27,095 nt of DNA. Origin: MED-G16 sp964467915. GTDB taxonomy: Bacteria > Bacteroidota > Bacteroidia > Cytophagales > MED-G16. The translations under genes were made by a program, and so were the position numbers. Every line of letters starts with the position of its first letter. Within the stretch, counting starts at the first letter, position 1. The notes under the pieces were generated by a model. The model made no database searches. It saw nothing but the letters and a program-made list of their open reading frames with translations, and was not told the origin of the DNA. Shown in pieces: positions 1 through 8,490 of the stretch. The stretch covers positions 1-27,095 of the forward strand of contig CAYXSW010000022.1 in the NCBI GenBank assembly GCA_964467915.1, read 5' to 3'.

Positions 1-893
1 ATAGAATTTTTATATAAATTTTCTATAACCCAACCAAAAAGTTGTTCATTAATTTCATAATAAATTTCATCTAAATCAAAATTCGTTTTTATCTCTGATG
101 AAATTCTTTTCTGTAAGTATTCAATATTATTAGAAATAATATTTTTTAAATTTCTTTTCTTTAATCTAGGTTTAGATCCTATTCCTGAGAATCTGTCAGT
201 TATAGTTTTTAGTCTATTTAAATCTTTTTCAACTTCAGAACTCGCTTGTTTCTTATATTTTTCACTTTTTGATTTAATATATTCATTCCAAGCAATAAGT
301 GATGAAAGGGGAGTCCCTAATTGGTGTGCTGTTTCTTTAGCTAAACCAGTCCATAGTTGATCTTTCTCTGATTTATTTGAATAATAAAATATCAGGTATA
401 TTGATAATAGGATCAGAATTGTTAGAGCAGAAATAAAATATGGAGCAAAAATAATAATATCAAGAATCTGTGAGTTTTTGTAGTATACAAATTGATAATC
501 AACAACATCTCCTTTATTATTATAGATATTAATTTTTATAGGCTTATACTGATTTTGCATTGAGGAAAATTCTTTCTCAATTATTTCTTTAGTTAATTCA
601 GAATGTTCATTTAAAATATTTTTATGTTCAATAACATTCTTTTTTTTATCAGTTATTATTACAGGTATAGAATGATTCTCTATTAAGATATCATCTGCAA
701 ATAAAGTCACAAGATCATATTCATTGTTGGTTACTAGCTCAATGAACTTAGCATACCTTTCAATCGTAGCCGTCTCTCTTGTCTTAATTTCTGTAATAAT
801 TATTTTAGAGAAGTGTAAAAGAGACCCTATGAATACAGCTATTATTATGATAAATAGCCATTTTAACTTTTTTTGATATTTTATGTTTTTCAA
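1..893 (-). CDS. Sensor histidine kinase, C-terminus cut off by window edge
   Basis: Membrane-bound two-component sensor kinase, by motif. Reading the minus strand from a TTG at 893 gives a basic N-terminus, a first membrane helix (about residues 12-32), an extracytoplasmic stretch of about 110 residues, a second helix (about 140-170), and a dimerisation/phosphoacceptor helix with the H-box AKETAHQLGTPLSSL, where the acceptor is about His190. The start of the ATP-binding domain follows (WVIENLYKNS, an N-box); the rest lies beyond base 1. An in-frame TAG lies just upstream of 893 and the first in-frame ATG falls deep in the sensor region, so TTG is the likely start. I see no HAMP or PAS domain. 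It lies 39 bases downstream of dnaJ on the same strand, so it may be read through from the grpE-dnaJ operon. No response regulator is in the window. Family is clear; the signal sensed is unknown. Confidence 0.88.
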   Translation of the reverse strand, partial: MKNIKYQKKLKWLFIIIIAVFIGSLLHFSKIIITEIKTRETATIERYAKFIELVTNNEYDLVTLFADDILIENHSIPVIITDKKKNVIEHKNILNEHSELTKEIIEKEFSSMQNQYKPIKINIYNNKGDVVDYQFVYYKNSQILDIIIFAPYFISALTILILLSIYLIFYYSNKSEKDQLWTGLAKETAHQLGTPLSSLIAWNEYIKSKSEKYKKQASSEVEKDLNRLKTITDRFSGIGSKPRLKKRNLKNIISNNIEYLQKRISSEIKTNFDLDEIYYEINEQLFGWVIENLYKNS

Positions 894-932
894 GCTATAA
901 ATCTAATTAAATTAATTTATGGCCATTGAAAA

Positions 933-2048
933 TTAACTCATGAAATCTCTTATTTTTTCAAAGAAACCTTTATCTGATTTACCAGGACTTGGTTTGAAAT
1001 TTTTAGAGTTTTTTAATTGGGATAAGATCTTTTCTTCCTCTGGTGATAATTTTTTTGGAGTCCAAATATTAACATGAATAAGCTGATCTCCAGCTATAGA
1101 ACTATTTATGTCTTTTATTCCTTTTCCTCTAAGTCTGAAGATTTTACCTCCTTGTGTACCAGGTGGAATCTTAATTTTAACCTTTCCTGTAAGTGTAGGG
1201 ACTTCAAGTTCATTACCAAGAGCTGCATCTGTGAAATTAATATAAAGATCATAGACCACATTATTACCATCTCTTTTAAAATTATCATCTTCTGTTTCTT
1301 CTATTAGAATCAATAAGTCACCAGAAATTCCTCCGCCGGGAGACTCATTTCCTTTCCCAGTCATTGATAGTTGCATTCCATCTCCAACTCCAGAAGGAAT
1401 ATTTATTTTTAAAATCTCTTCTTTAAATTGTAATCCTGTACTATCTACACCAGGAGGTTTATTATCTATAGTTTGACCTTTTCCATTACATTGGTGACAT
1501 GATGAAGATGAAACCATCTGACCTAACATAGTATTTACAACTTTGCTAACTTTACCTGTACCGTTACAAACACCACAGTTTTTAAAAGTTACTCCAGGAG
1601 CAGTTACTAATCTTTTTACTTTAATTTTCTTTTCAATTCCTGTTGCAATCTCTTGAATCGATAGTTTTAGTTTTATTCTAAGATTAGTCCCCTTATTCCT
1701 CTGTTGACCTCTTCCCCCTCCAAAAAAACTATCAAAAGGACTACCTCCACCAAAAATATCTCCAAACTGCTCAAAAATATCTTCAACATTCATTCCACCA
1801 CCCGAAAATCCACCAGGGCCTCCTCTTAAGCCATCATGGCCAAACCTATCATATTTTTGTTTTTTCTCAGGATTACTTAGTACTTCATATGCTTCTGCAG
1901 CTTCTTTAAATTTTTCTTCTGCAGATTTATCGTCTGGGTTTTTATCAGGATGATATTTTATTGCAACTTTTCTGTAAGCCTTTTTAATTTCAGCTTGAGA
2001 TGAGGATTTATTTACTCCTAGAATATCGTAAAAATCTCTTTTTGACAT
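933..2048 (-). CDS. dnaJ: Chaperone DnaJ (Hsp40) with reduced zinc finger
   Basis: Co-chaperone that delivers unfolded proteins to DnaK and stimulates its ATPase in the cytoplasm. The J domain (residues 1-70) carries the HPD triad at 33-35. A Gly/Phe-rich linker follows (about 75-115), then a central domain and a C-terminal substrate-binding domain. The 371-residue length is normal. Only two CxxCxGxG repeats remain: C158/C161 and C184/C187. The places expected for the first and fourth repeats read TAPGVTFKN and DNKPPGVDS, without cysteines. From memory, several Flavobacteriia DnaJ proteins look similar, so this is probably a lineage trait. The start overlaps the grpE stop by one base (TAATG), so the two are translationally coupled. 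dnaK is not in the window. Confidence 0.97.
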   Translation of the reverse strand: MSKRDFYDILGVNKSSSQAEIKKAYRKVAIKYHPDKNPDDKSAEEKFKEAAEAYEVLSNPEKKQKYDRFGHDGLRGGPGGFSGGGMNVEDIFEQFGDIFGGGSPFDSFFGGGRGQQRNKGTNLRIKLKLSIQEIATGIEKKIKVKRLVTAPGVTFKNCGVCNGTGKVSKVVNTMLGQMVSSSSCHQCNGKGQTIDNKPPGVDSTGLQFKEEILKINIPSGVGDGMQLSMTGKGNESPGGGISGDLLILIEETEDDNFKRDGNNVVYDLYINFTDAALGNELEVPTLTGKVKIKIPPGTQGGKIFRLRGKGIKDINSSIAGDQLIHVNIWTPKKLSPEEEKILSQLKNSKNFKPSPGKSDKGFFEKIRDFMS

Positions 2049-2527
2049 TATGAACCAGTTACAACTTTAGCAAAACGGAGTATGCTTTCACCAATATGAT
2101 ATCCGTCTTCGATTACATCAATTATTTTTCCTTTTAATTTTTTTTCAGAAGGGGAATTTGTTATTGCTTCATGTAATTCAGAATCAAAATCATCTCCTTT
2201 CTTGATTTCCATTTTTTTAACATTATACTTTTCTAATGTGTTTTTTAATTTTTGAAATATTAGGTTAAAACCTTCAATCTCAGTTTCTTTATTTGCTTTT
2301 ATAGCCCTCTCATAATCATCGATTACTGGAAGAATATCTTTAAGTAGATCCTTATTTGCAGAATCAATCATTTCAATTTTTTCTTTTGATGTCCTTCTCC
2401 TGTAATTTTCAAATTCAGAATAAAGCCTAAGGTACTTTTCTTTCGTCTCCTGAAGCTCAGAAGTTAAGTTTTTGCCTTTTTTTGTTTTTTTTGGATCAAT
2501 AGATTTTTTTGTCTTCTTTTTATTCAT
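2048..2527 (-). CDS. grpE: Nucleotide exchange factor GrpE
   Basis: Releases ADP from DnaK so that it can drop its substrate and rebind ATP. At 159 residues it is short but typical for Bacteroidetes. A lysine-rich N-terminal tail of about 25 residues is followed by a long charged helix (residues 25-75, containing YLRLYSEFENYRRR, the usual GrpE dimer helix). The C-terminal beta domain contains the signature around LHEAITN and a VIEDGY..G..LR.A.V pattern. It is the first gene of the grpE-dnaJ pair. The 57 bases upstream hold a 9-bp inverted repeat centred on a -7 promoter box, which suggests its own stress-responsive promoter. Confidence 0.96.
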   Translation of the reverse strand: MNKKKTKKSIDPKKTKKGKNLTSELQETKEKYLRLYSEFENYRRRTSKEKIEMIDSANKDLLKDILPVIDDYERAIKANKETEIEGFNLIFQKLKNTLEKYNVKKMEIKKGDDFDSELHEAITNSPSEKKLKGKIIDVIEDGYHIGESILRFAKVVTGS

Positions 2528-2541
2528 AATCTTATACTTAG

Positions 2542-2569
2542 CAAAAAGTTTGCCAAATATAACTTTTTG
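2542..2569 (-). promoter_or_regulatory. Inverted repeat overlapping a -7 box upstream of grpE (candidate heat-shock operator)
   Basis: The arms CAAAAAGTT (2542-2550) and AACTTTTTG (2561-2569) are perfect 9-bp complements separated by 10 bases. On the minus strand the spacer and the first base of one arm hold TATATTTG (2554-2561), an exact match to the Bacteroidetes -7 consensus TAnnTTTG. Transcription would begin near 2547, about 20 bases before the grpE ATG. No good -33 TTTG lies at the expected distance. The geometry resembles CIRCE (9-N9-9) but the sequence does not. It could instead be a weak obgE terminator, but the stem is AT-rich and no T-run follows it on the minus strand. Confidence 0.5.
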
Positions 2570-2584
2570 TCATTTTGACTTTAT

Positions 2585-3571
2585 CTATTCTTTAATATTT
2601 ATTTTTCCCCAGATGAAGTCTTTGAGCTCTTCAAGGCCATAACCTGAAACACTAGAAATATTAATAGTATCATATTTTAAATTACTCTCTAACTTATTTA
2701 ACTCAGTTTCTTCTAATAAGTCACATTTAGTAATTGCAATTATGAATTTCTTTTTTAAGAGTTCCTTATTATACTTTTTTAATTCATTTAATAAAAGATT
2801 AAACTCTTTCTTAATTTCTGAGTCAACAGGTATCATAAACAATAAAATAGAATTTCTTTCTATATGTCTCAAAAACCTTATACCTAATCCTTTTCCCTCA
2901 GATGCTCCTTCTATAATACCTGGAATGTCAGCCATTATAAAAGACATATTATCTCTGTAAGGGATAACCCCTAAATTAGGAGTAAGTGTTGTAAATGGAT
3001 AATCTCCAATTTTAGGTTTTGCCTTTGAGATTGAAGATAAAAGGGTTGATTTCCCTGCATTCGGAAATCCAACTAGTCCAACATCTGCCAACACCTTCAG
3101 TTCCAGAGTTATCCAGTCCTCAATACTATCTTTACCTGGCTGGCTGTAATGAGGAGCTTGATTAGTTGATGATTTAAAGTGAAAATTTCCTAAACCACCG
3201 ATTCCGCCTTCAAGTAAAACTTTTTCTTCATCATGTTCTAATATCTCTATTGTGTTTTTGTTGCCTTCATATTTTGCAATAGTTCCAAGAGGAACTTCTA
3301 CTATAATATCTTTCCCATCTTTCCCATGTTTTTTTGATCTTTGCCCATCTTCTCCTCCTTCTGCTTTTAAATGTTTAGTATACCTAAGGTGTAGCAAAGT
3401 CCATAATTGGCTATTTCCTTTTAAAATTATATCACCACCTTTTCCACCATCTCCTCCATCAGGGCCTCCTTTTGGAACAAACTTTTCCCTTCTAAAGTGA
3501 GAAGACCCACTGCCTCCTCTTCCTGACTTACAGAAAATTTTAATATGATCAATAAAATTAGGATTGCTCAT
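2585..3571 (-). CDS. obgE: Ribosome-associated GTPase Obg/CgtA
   Basis: Essential GTPase of 50S ribosome assembly and stress signalling. The N-terminal Obg domain (about residues 1-158) shows the glycine-rich pattern GRGGSGSSHFRREKFVPKGG. The G domain follows with G1 GFPNAGKST, G3 DIPGI, G4 as TKCD and G5 SSVSG. At 328 residues it lacks the optional C-terminal extension of the Bacillus and E. coli forms, as is usual in Bacteroidetes. Its ATG overlaps the adk stop by one base, so it is coupled to adk. It is the last gene of the recR-to-obgE chain before the gap that carries the grpE promoter. Confidence 0.97.
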   Translation of the reverse strand: MSNPNFIDHIKIFCKSGRGGSGSSHFRREKFVPKGGPDGGDGGKGGDIILKGNSQLWTLLHLRYTKHLKAEGGEDGQRSKKHGKDGKDIIVEVPLGTIAKYEGNKNTIEILEHDEEKVLLEGGIGGLGNFHFKSSTNQAPHYSQPGKDSIEDWITLELKVLADVGLVGFPNAGKSTLLSSISKAKPKIGDYPFTTLTPNLGVIPYRDNMSFIMADIPGIIEGASEGKGLGIRFLRHIERNSILLFMIPVDSEIKKEFNLLLNELKKYNKELLKKKFIIAITKCDLLEETELNKLESNLKYDTINISSVSGYGLEELKDFIWGKINIKE

Positions 3572-4137
3572 TATTTTTCAATTTTTGAGCATATATCTTT
3601 AAAAATTTCATCAATTGAACCAACTCCATTTACTGGATTGTATTTATTTAATTTTTTGTAATGATTTAATACAGGTAAAGTCTCGTCCTTATAAACTTTT
3701 ATTCTATTATTAATTTTATCTTCGCTTTGATCATCAATTCTTCCTGATACTAATGCTCTTTTTTTGATTCTACTTATAAGTTCCTTATCATCTACTTCAA
3801 GAGAAATTAAAAAGTTAATTGATAAATTTTTTTCTTCTAACATTAAATCTAAAGCTTCAGCTTGATTTACTGTTCTTGGAAATCCATCAAAAATAAACCC
3901 TTTACTTTTTGCTTTAGATTCTATTTCTTCCTTTACCATATTTATAACTACACTATCAGGAACTAGATTTCCTTCATCCATAAATTTTTTTGCCTCTAAT
4001 CCTAAGTGCGTGTTATTTCCTAAATGGTTTCTGAACAGATCACCCGTAGATAAATGAGTTAAGTTATATTTTTCAATCAATTTATCACTTTGAGTTCCTT
4101 TTCCTGCCCCTGGGGGACCAAATAAAATAATGTTCAT
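3571..4137 (-). CDS. adk: Adenylate kinase, short form
   Basis: Interconverts ATP + AMP and 2 ADP in the cytoplasm. The P-loop GPPGAGKGT is at residues 7-15. The AMP-binding segments STGDLFR and GFPRT and the LID-region arginines (SGRIDD) are present. At 188 residues it is a short-type kinase: the long zinc-binding LID is replaced by a few residues, as in other Bacteroidetes. The ATG is 16 bases after the heptose kinase stop, and the stop overlaps the obgE start by one base. Both neighbours on the strand are essential genes, so steady expression from the recR-side promoter is likely. Confidence 0.97.
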   Translation of the reverse strand: MNIILFGPPGAGKGTQSDKLIEKYNLTHLSTGDLFRNHLGNNTHLGLEAKKFMDEGNLVPDSVVINMVKEEIESKAKSKGFIFDGFPRTVNQAEALDLMLEEKNLSINFLISLEVDDKELISRIKKRALVSGRIDDQSEDKINNRIKVYKDETLPVLNHYKKLNKYNPVNGVGSIDEIFKDICSKIEK

Positions 4138-4153
4138 GATGGTGAAATTAAGA

Positions 4154-5134
4154 TCAAATATATATATCTAAATTATTAATTTCAGCATTTTTAATAAGCT
4201 CTTTGAGATCAATAGCATTAACTCCAGACTTCATACATGCAATAACTCCAGCTAGATTACACATTTCTCCAATAAACTTTTCAGGTAATTTTAAATAAAA
4301 TAATATTGTTGCTATAGAAATCACTGTATCACCTGCTCCTGAAACATCAATAATTTCTTTTCTTGTTATTTTATATCTAAAATTTCCTTTTTCATTTTGT
4401 ATCATCAGGCCTCTTTCTGATAAAGTAATCATAACATTATTTATCTTACTCTTAGCAGATAATTCTTTTGATATCTTCTTTAAATTTTTTTCTGATGAGT
4501 CAGCAGAGTCAAAAGCATCTAATATCTCCTTTAAATTTGGTTTAAATAAATCTATATTTTTATAATAATAGAAGTTTCTTTTTTTTGGATCGACTGAAAT
4601 AAATAAATTTTTATTTTGCTTAATAATATCATTTATTAGATTTCTGTCTAGAGTTCCCTTGTCGTAATCTTGAAATATTATTATTTCAGATTTTTTTGTT
4701 AGTTTATTTATTTTTTCTAAAAACACATCTCTAAATTTTTTACTAATGTTATGTGTGTTCTCGTTATCAATTCTTAAAATGTGCTTATTATCAACTATAA
4801 CTCTTTTTTTGTTTGTTGTTTTCCTTGAGCTATCAACTATTATTCCATCTGTATGAAGGTTATTCTCTTTACAAAGTCTAATAAATTCTGAACCATCAGC
4901 ATCTTCACCAATTATTGTGCAAAGAATCGGCTCTAAACCAATACTTTTAATGTTTAGTGCCACATTAGCTGCACCTCCAAGTTTTACCTTCTCATTTTCT
5001 ACATTTACAACAGGCACAGGAGCTTCAGGAGAATTTCTTTCTATTCTTCCAATTGTATAAGAATCAATCATTGAATCACCTACAATTATGACTTTTTCTC
5101 CTTTGACTCTGTCAAAGATTTTACTAATTCTCAT
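4154..5134 (-). CDS. hldA: PfkB-family kinase, RfaE1/HldA-like (D-beta-D-heptose 7-phosphate kinase)
   Basis: Probably phosphorylates D-beta-D-heptose 7-phosphate at C1 on the way to ADP-heptose for the LPS core. The N-terminal part shows the RfaE1 pattern VGDSMID, R.SPEAPVPVV and LGGAANVA. The middle has DPKKRNFYYY and FKPNLKE, and the PfkB signature with catalytic Asp lies near the C-terminus (DVSGAGDTVIS). At 326 residues it is the kinase domain only; the nucleotidyltransferase half of E. coli HldE is absent, so a separate hldC-type gene would be needed. The ATG follows the aminotransferase TAA without a gap. The RfaE1-like subfamily is well supported; exact sugar specificity is inferred. 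Confidence 0.85.
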   Translation of the reverse strand: MRISKIFDRVKGEKVIIVGDSMIDSYTIGRIERNSPEAPVPVVNVENEKVKLGGAANVALNIKSIGLEPILCTIIGEDADGSEFIRLCKENNLHTDGIIVDSSRKTTNKKRVIVDNKHILRIDNENTHNISKKFRDVFLEKINKLTKKSEIIIFQDYDKGTLDRNLINDIIKQNKNLFISVDPKKRNFYYYKNIDLFKPNLKEILDAFDSADSSEKNLKKISKELSAKSKINNVMITLSERGLMIQNEKGNFRYKITRKEIIDVSGAGDTVISIATILFYLKLPEKFIGEMCNLAGVIACMKSGVNAIDLKELIKNAEINNLDIYI

Positions 5135-6337
5135 TTAACTTAATTTGCTTAAAGATAACTCAAGTCTTTGGGTAGCCTCTATTAGCTCTTTTTCACTTGC
5201 TGCGTAAGATAACCTTATACAGTTTGGAGCTCCAAAATCTTCTCCAGGTACAAGGGAAACTTTAGCATCTTCTAAAAGATATAGAGCTAAATCATTTGCT
5301 GTATTTATTTTTTTCCCATCTATTGATTTATTACCTAAATACTCATTTATTTCTGGGAAAAAATAAAAAGCACCCTTAGGTTTATTTACTTTTAGTTTAT
5401 CAATTTTAATAAGATAATCATATACTAAATTCCTTCTTTTAAGGTATTCATTCTTCATCTGCAGGGCACATTCATTACCTTCTTTAAGTGCAACTAATCC
5501 TGCTCTTTGAGCAATTGAGCAATTTGCTGAAGTAGTTTGACCTTGCATTTTATTAATTGACTTAGCGATTATTTTTGGGGCTCCAATATAACCAAGTCTC
5601 CATCCTGTCATAGCAAAAGCCTTAGAAAAACCATTCATTGTAATGGTTCTATCATTCATGCCCTCAAGTGATCCAAAGCTTGTATGTCTATCAGTAAAAT
5701 TTATGTGTTCATATATTTCATCTGATATAATTATTATCTCTGGATGATTTTCTAATACTTCTTTATACCCCTCTAGGTCTTCCTTTGTAAAAACTGTTCC
5801 TGTTGGGTTACATGGTGAGCTAAAAATCACAGCTTTAGTGTTATTTGAAATAGCTTCTTTTAATTGAGAGGCTGTTGGTTTAAAGTCATTTTCTATTGTT
5901 GTATTAATATACTTTGGTACTCCGTCTGCTAATGTGATTATAGCAGAATAACTAACCCAAAATGGAGCAAAGACAATAACTTCATCACCTTTATTTAATA
6001 TAGAAAACATTACATTGGTAATAGAATGTTTCACTCCATTAGACACAATTATTTCATTAGGGCTGTAACTTAAATTATTTTCATTATTAAATTTTTCAGA
6101 TATGGCCTCCCGTAGGTCTAAATAACCTGGGACAGGGGGATAAGAAAAATAATTACCTGAATCAATAGCGTCTTTTGCTCCTTCGCAAATATGTTGTGGG
6201 GTTTTAAAGTCTGGTTCTCCTAAGCTAAGACTAATTACGTCAATTCCCTTAGATTTATATTCTCTGGCTAATGCTGCCATAGCTAGGGTTGATGATTCTT
6301 CTACATTTTGAAGTCTTAAAGATTCTTTTCTATTCAT
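5135..6337 (-). CDS. Class I PLP-dependent aminotransferase (AspC-like)
   Basis: Transfers an amino group between an amino acid, probably aspartate, and a 2-oxo acid. The fold-type I signature is complete: GEPDFKTP near the N-terminus, SSPCNPTG in the cofactor loop, SDEIYEH with the pyridine-binding Asp, the Schiff-base Lys239 in NGFSKAFAMTGWRLG, and the carboxylate-binding Arg in CIRLSYA near the end. The 400-residue length is normal for the Ib subgroup that includes Bacillus and Thermus AspB/AspC. Its ATG overlaps the recR stop by four bases (ATGA). Glutamate-prephenate or another aromatic specificity cannot be excluded by eye. Confidence 0.92.
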   Translation of the reverse strand: MNRKESLRLQNVEESSTLAMAALAREYKSKGIDVISLSLGEPDFKTPQHICEGAKDAIDSGNYFSYPPVPGYLDLREAISEKFNNENNLSYSPNEIIVSNGVKHSITNVMFSILNKGDEVIVFAPFWVSYSAIITLADGVPKYINTTIENDFKPTASQLKEAISNNTKAVIFSSPCNPTGTVFTKEDLEGYKEVLENHPEIIIISDEIYEHINFTDRHTSFGSLEGMNDRTITMNGFSKAFAMTGWRLGYIGAPKIIAKSINKMQGQTTSANCSIAQRAGLVALKEGNECALQMKNEYLKRRNLVYDYLIKIDKLKVNKPKGAFYFFPEINEYLGNKSIDGKKINTANDLALYLLEDAKVSLVPGEDFGAPNCIRLSYAASEKELIEATQRLELSLSKLS

Positions 6338-6948
6338 TGTTCTATTTTATAATTAATTCTGGAAGATATGCTTTTTCCAAGTGTTATTTCATCCGCATAT
6401 TCAATTTCACCTCCAATTGGAATTCCTCTTGATATTGTGGTTATTCTTAAATTATATTTTGAAAGTTTTTTTGAAATATAAAATGATGTTGTGTCGCCAT
6501 CTAATGTGGGGCTCAGCGCAAAAATTATTTCTTTTACTTCACCTTTAGAAACTCTTTTTTCTAAAGTATCAATATTTAAATTTTCAGGCCCTATACCGTC
6601 TATTGGTGAGATCAATCCTCCAATAACATGAAATAAGCCATTATAATGGTTTGTGTTTTGGATTGCAAGAACATCGGGAGTGTCTTCTACAATACATAAT
6701 ATCTCTCTATTGGTATAGGGGCTATTGGACTTACATGAGCATTTACCATCTTCACATATCACATGACATATGTCACAGTACTCAGTTTTGTTTTTAAGGT
6801 CAACAATAGCTTTTGAAATATTTTCGGAGAAATTTATATCTTTTTTTAAGAGGTAAAGGCAAAGTCTTAGAGCAGTTTTTTTACCAATGCCAGGAAGTTT
6901 AGATATTTCATTTACTGCAGTTTCAATAATTTTAGTTGGAAGTTTCAT
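6334..6948 (-). CDS. recR: Recombination mediator RecR
   Basis: Works with RecO (and RecF) to load RecA on gapped single-stranded DNA. The N-terminal helix-hairpin-helix includes KLPGIGKKTALRL. The zinc finger is next, then a Toprim domain beginning CIVEDTPDVLAI, and a C-terminal RGIPIGGEIEYADEITLG segment that includes the usual Walker-B-like end. The 204-residue length is standard. The zinc finger is unusual: cysteines at 58, 61, 65, 70 and 72, so the second pair is CxC rather than CxxC. It is the first gene of the long minus-strand chain, divergent from the symporter. Its 93-base upstream region has no perfect promoter match; TATTTTTA just before the ATG is one base off the -7 consensus. 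Confidence 0.96.
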   Translation of the reverse strand: MKLPTKIIETAVNEISKLPGIGKKTALRLCLYLLKKDINFSENISKAIVDLKNKTEYCDICHVICEDGKCSCKSNSPYTNREILCIVEDTPDVLAIQNTNHYNGLFHVIGGLISPIDGIGPENLNIDTLEKRVSKGEVKEIIFALSPTLDGDTTSFYISKKLSKYNLRITTISRGIPIGGEIEYADEITLGKSISSRINYKIEQ

Positions 6949-7041
6949 TTAAAAATATCTTTCTTTTGAAATTAAAATTGATTTAGAGTTAACTTTATTA
7001 AAAACATACCCTAACATAATTGTTTTTTTTCAAAAATAAAT

Positions 7042-8490
7042 ATGAATGCTAACATTATACTTCTGATTTTTATAATATATTTTTTAGTTCTTCTTTTCAT
7101 CTCAAGACTAACCACAAAAAAATCAAGTTTTAATGATTTTTTTAATGCTAATAGATCTTCACCATGGTACTTGGTGGCATTTGGAATGATAGGAACTTCA
7201 CTTTCTGGTGTTACGTTTATTTCTGTGCCTGGTGAAGTTGGTAATACTAATTTTAGTTATTTTCAAGTTGTTTTAGGATATCTTTTAGGTTACTATGTGA
7301 TTGCAAAAGTTCTACTACCTTTATATTATAAACTTAATCTTGTCTCAATTTATACTTACCTTGATCAAAGATTTGGTTACTATAGTTATAAATCTGGAGC
7401 ATTCTTCTTTTTGTTGTCTAGAACTATTGGAGCGTCATTTAGATTATTTCTGGTTGCTGGGGTACTTCAAATAGCAGTATTTAACCAGTTAGGAATGCCT
7501 TTTTATTTTTCTGTTCTTATAACTATTCTTTTAATATGGGTTTATACTTTTAAAGGAGGAATAAAGACTATTGTCTGGACAGACGCTCTTCAGACATTTT
7601 TTATGCTTTCGGCAGTCATAATTACCATCTTTATTATTCTTGATAAAATGGATATTTCTTTACTTGAATCTGTCGTCTTGATAAAAAATAGTTCATATTC
7701 AAATATTTTTTATTTTGATTGGAAGTCTAGTAATGATTTTTTTAAGCAGTTTTTTTCAGGAGCATTTATTGCTATAGTAATGACTGGGCTGGACCAGGAT
7801 ATGATGCAAAAAAACTTAACCTGTAAAAATTTAGGAGACGCTCAAAAGAACATATTTTGGTTTTGTGTGATATTAGTTATTGCTAATTTATTATTTCTTT
7901 CACTTGGAGCTTTACTCTATATCTATTCTGAATCATTAAATATACCCATACCACAGAGATCGGATGATTTATATCCAATATTAGCTTTGAATAATTTGGG
8001 TGGATTGACATCTATTATATTTTTATTAGGAATAATAGCTGCAGCATACTCAAGTGCAGATTCAGCTTTAACCTCATTAACTACTTCTTTCTGTATTGAT
8101 TTCTTGAATATAGATAATAGTTTAAACAAGAAGAAAATTAGATTTTTTGTGCATATTGGTTTCTCTGTTATATTGTTTTTAGTTATACTGATATTCAAAG
8201 AAATTAATGATGAGAGTGTGATTAATTCAATATTTAAGGCAGCGGGATACACTTATGGTCCCTTATTAGGCCTTTTCTCCTTTGGAATTTTTACAAAATA
8301 TAATGTAAGAGATAGGTTTGTTTTACCAATATGTATATTATCACCTGCGTTTAGTTACATTATTAATATGTATTCTGAACAATTATTATTTGGGTATAAA
8401 TTTGGTTTTGAGATACTCCTACTTAATGGTTTGATTACTTTTCTGGGACTTTTCCTTATTAGGAAGAAACAGTTACAGTCTACTATTTAG
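7042..8490 (+). CDS. Sodium:solute symporter (SSS family)
   Basis: Inner-membrane transporter of the SSSF/LeuT fold, predicted to couple Na+ entry to solute uptake. The 482 residues contain about 13 hydrophobic helices. The family signature is near the middle to end: LLGIIAAAYSSADSALTSLT, the usual SSADS region contributing to the Na2 site. An early helix contains the typical GMIGTSLSGVTFISVPG segment. The substrate cannot be told from sequence; other Bacteroidetes members are annotated loosely as transporters of sugars, sialic acid or amino acids. It stands alone on the plus strand, divergent from recR and convergent with the outer-membrane protein gene, whose 3' end it overlaps by 18 bases, leaving no room for a separate terminator. 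Confidence 0.93.
   Translation: MNANIILLIFIIYFLVLLFISRLTTKKSSFNDFFNANRSSPWYLVAFGMIGTSLSGVTFISVPGEVGNTNFSYFQVVLGYLLGYYVIAKVLLPLYYKLNLVSIYTYLDQRFGYYSYKSGAFFFLLSRTIGASFRLFLVAGVLQIAVFNQLGMPFYFSVLITILLIWVYTFKGGIKTIVWTDALQTFFMLSAVIITIFIILDKMDISLLESVVLIKNSSYSNIFYFDWKSSNDFFKQFFSGAFIAIVMTGLDQDMMQKNLTCKNLGDAQKNIFWFCVILVIANLLFLSLGALLYIYSESLNIPIPQRSDDLYPILALNNLGGLTSIIFLLGIIAAAYSSADSALTSLTTSFCIDFLNIDNSLNKKKIRFFVHIGFSVILFLVILIFKEINDESVINSIFKAAGYTYGPLLGLFSFGIFTKYNVRDRFVLPICILSPAFSYIINMYSEQLLFGYKFGFEILLLNGLITFLGLFLIRKKQLQSTI

Noticed and set aside
919..926. ATGGCCAT palindrome between dnaJ and the histidine kinase gene
   Set aside because: Eight bases only, with no flanking symmetry or T-run; such a palindrome is expected by chance at this length scale.
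1074..1307. Plus-strand open frame inside dnaJ
   Set aside because: It is antisense to a well-supported gene, low in complexity, with no recognisable domain. The same applies to antisense frames inside obgE, clpC, lpdA, sucD, the DAHP synthase gene, the Rpe-like/CBS gene, the acyltransferase gene and lepA.
2542..2569. CIRCE element (HrcA operator)
   Set aside because: The arms are AAAAAGTT-type, not TTAGCACTC/GAGTGCTAA. Only the geometry is similar, so it is reported as a different candidate operator.
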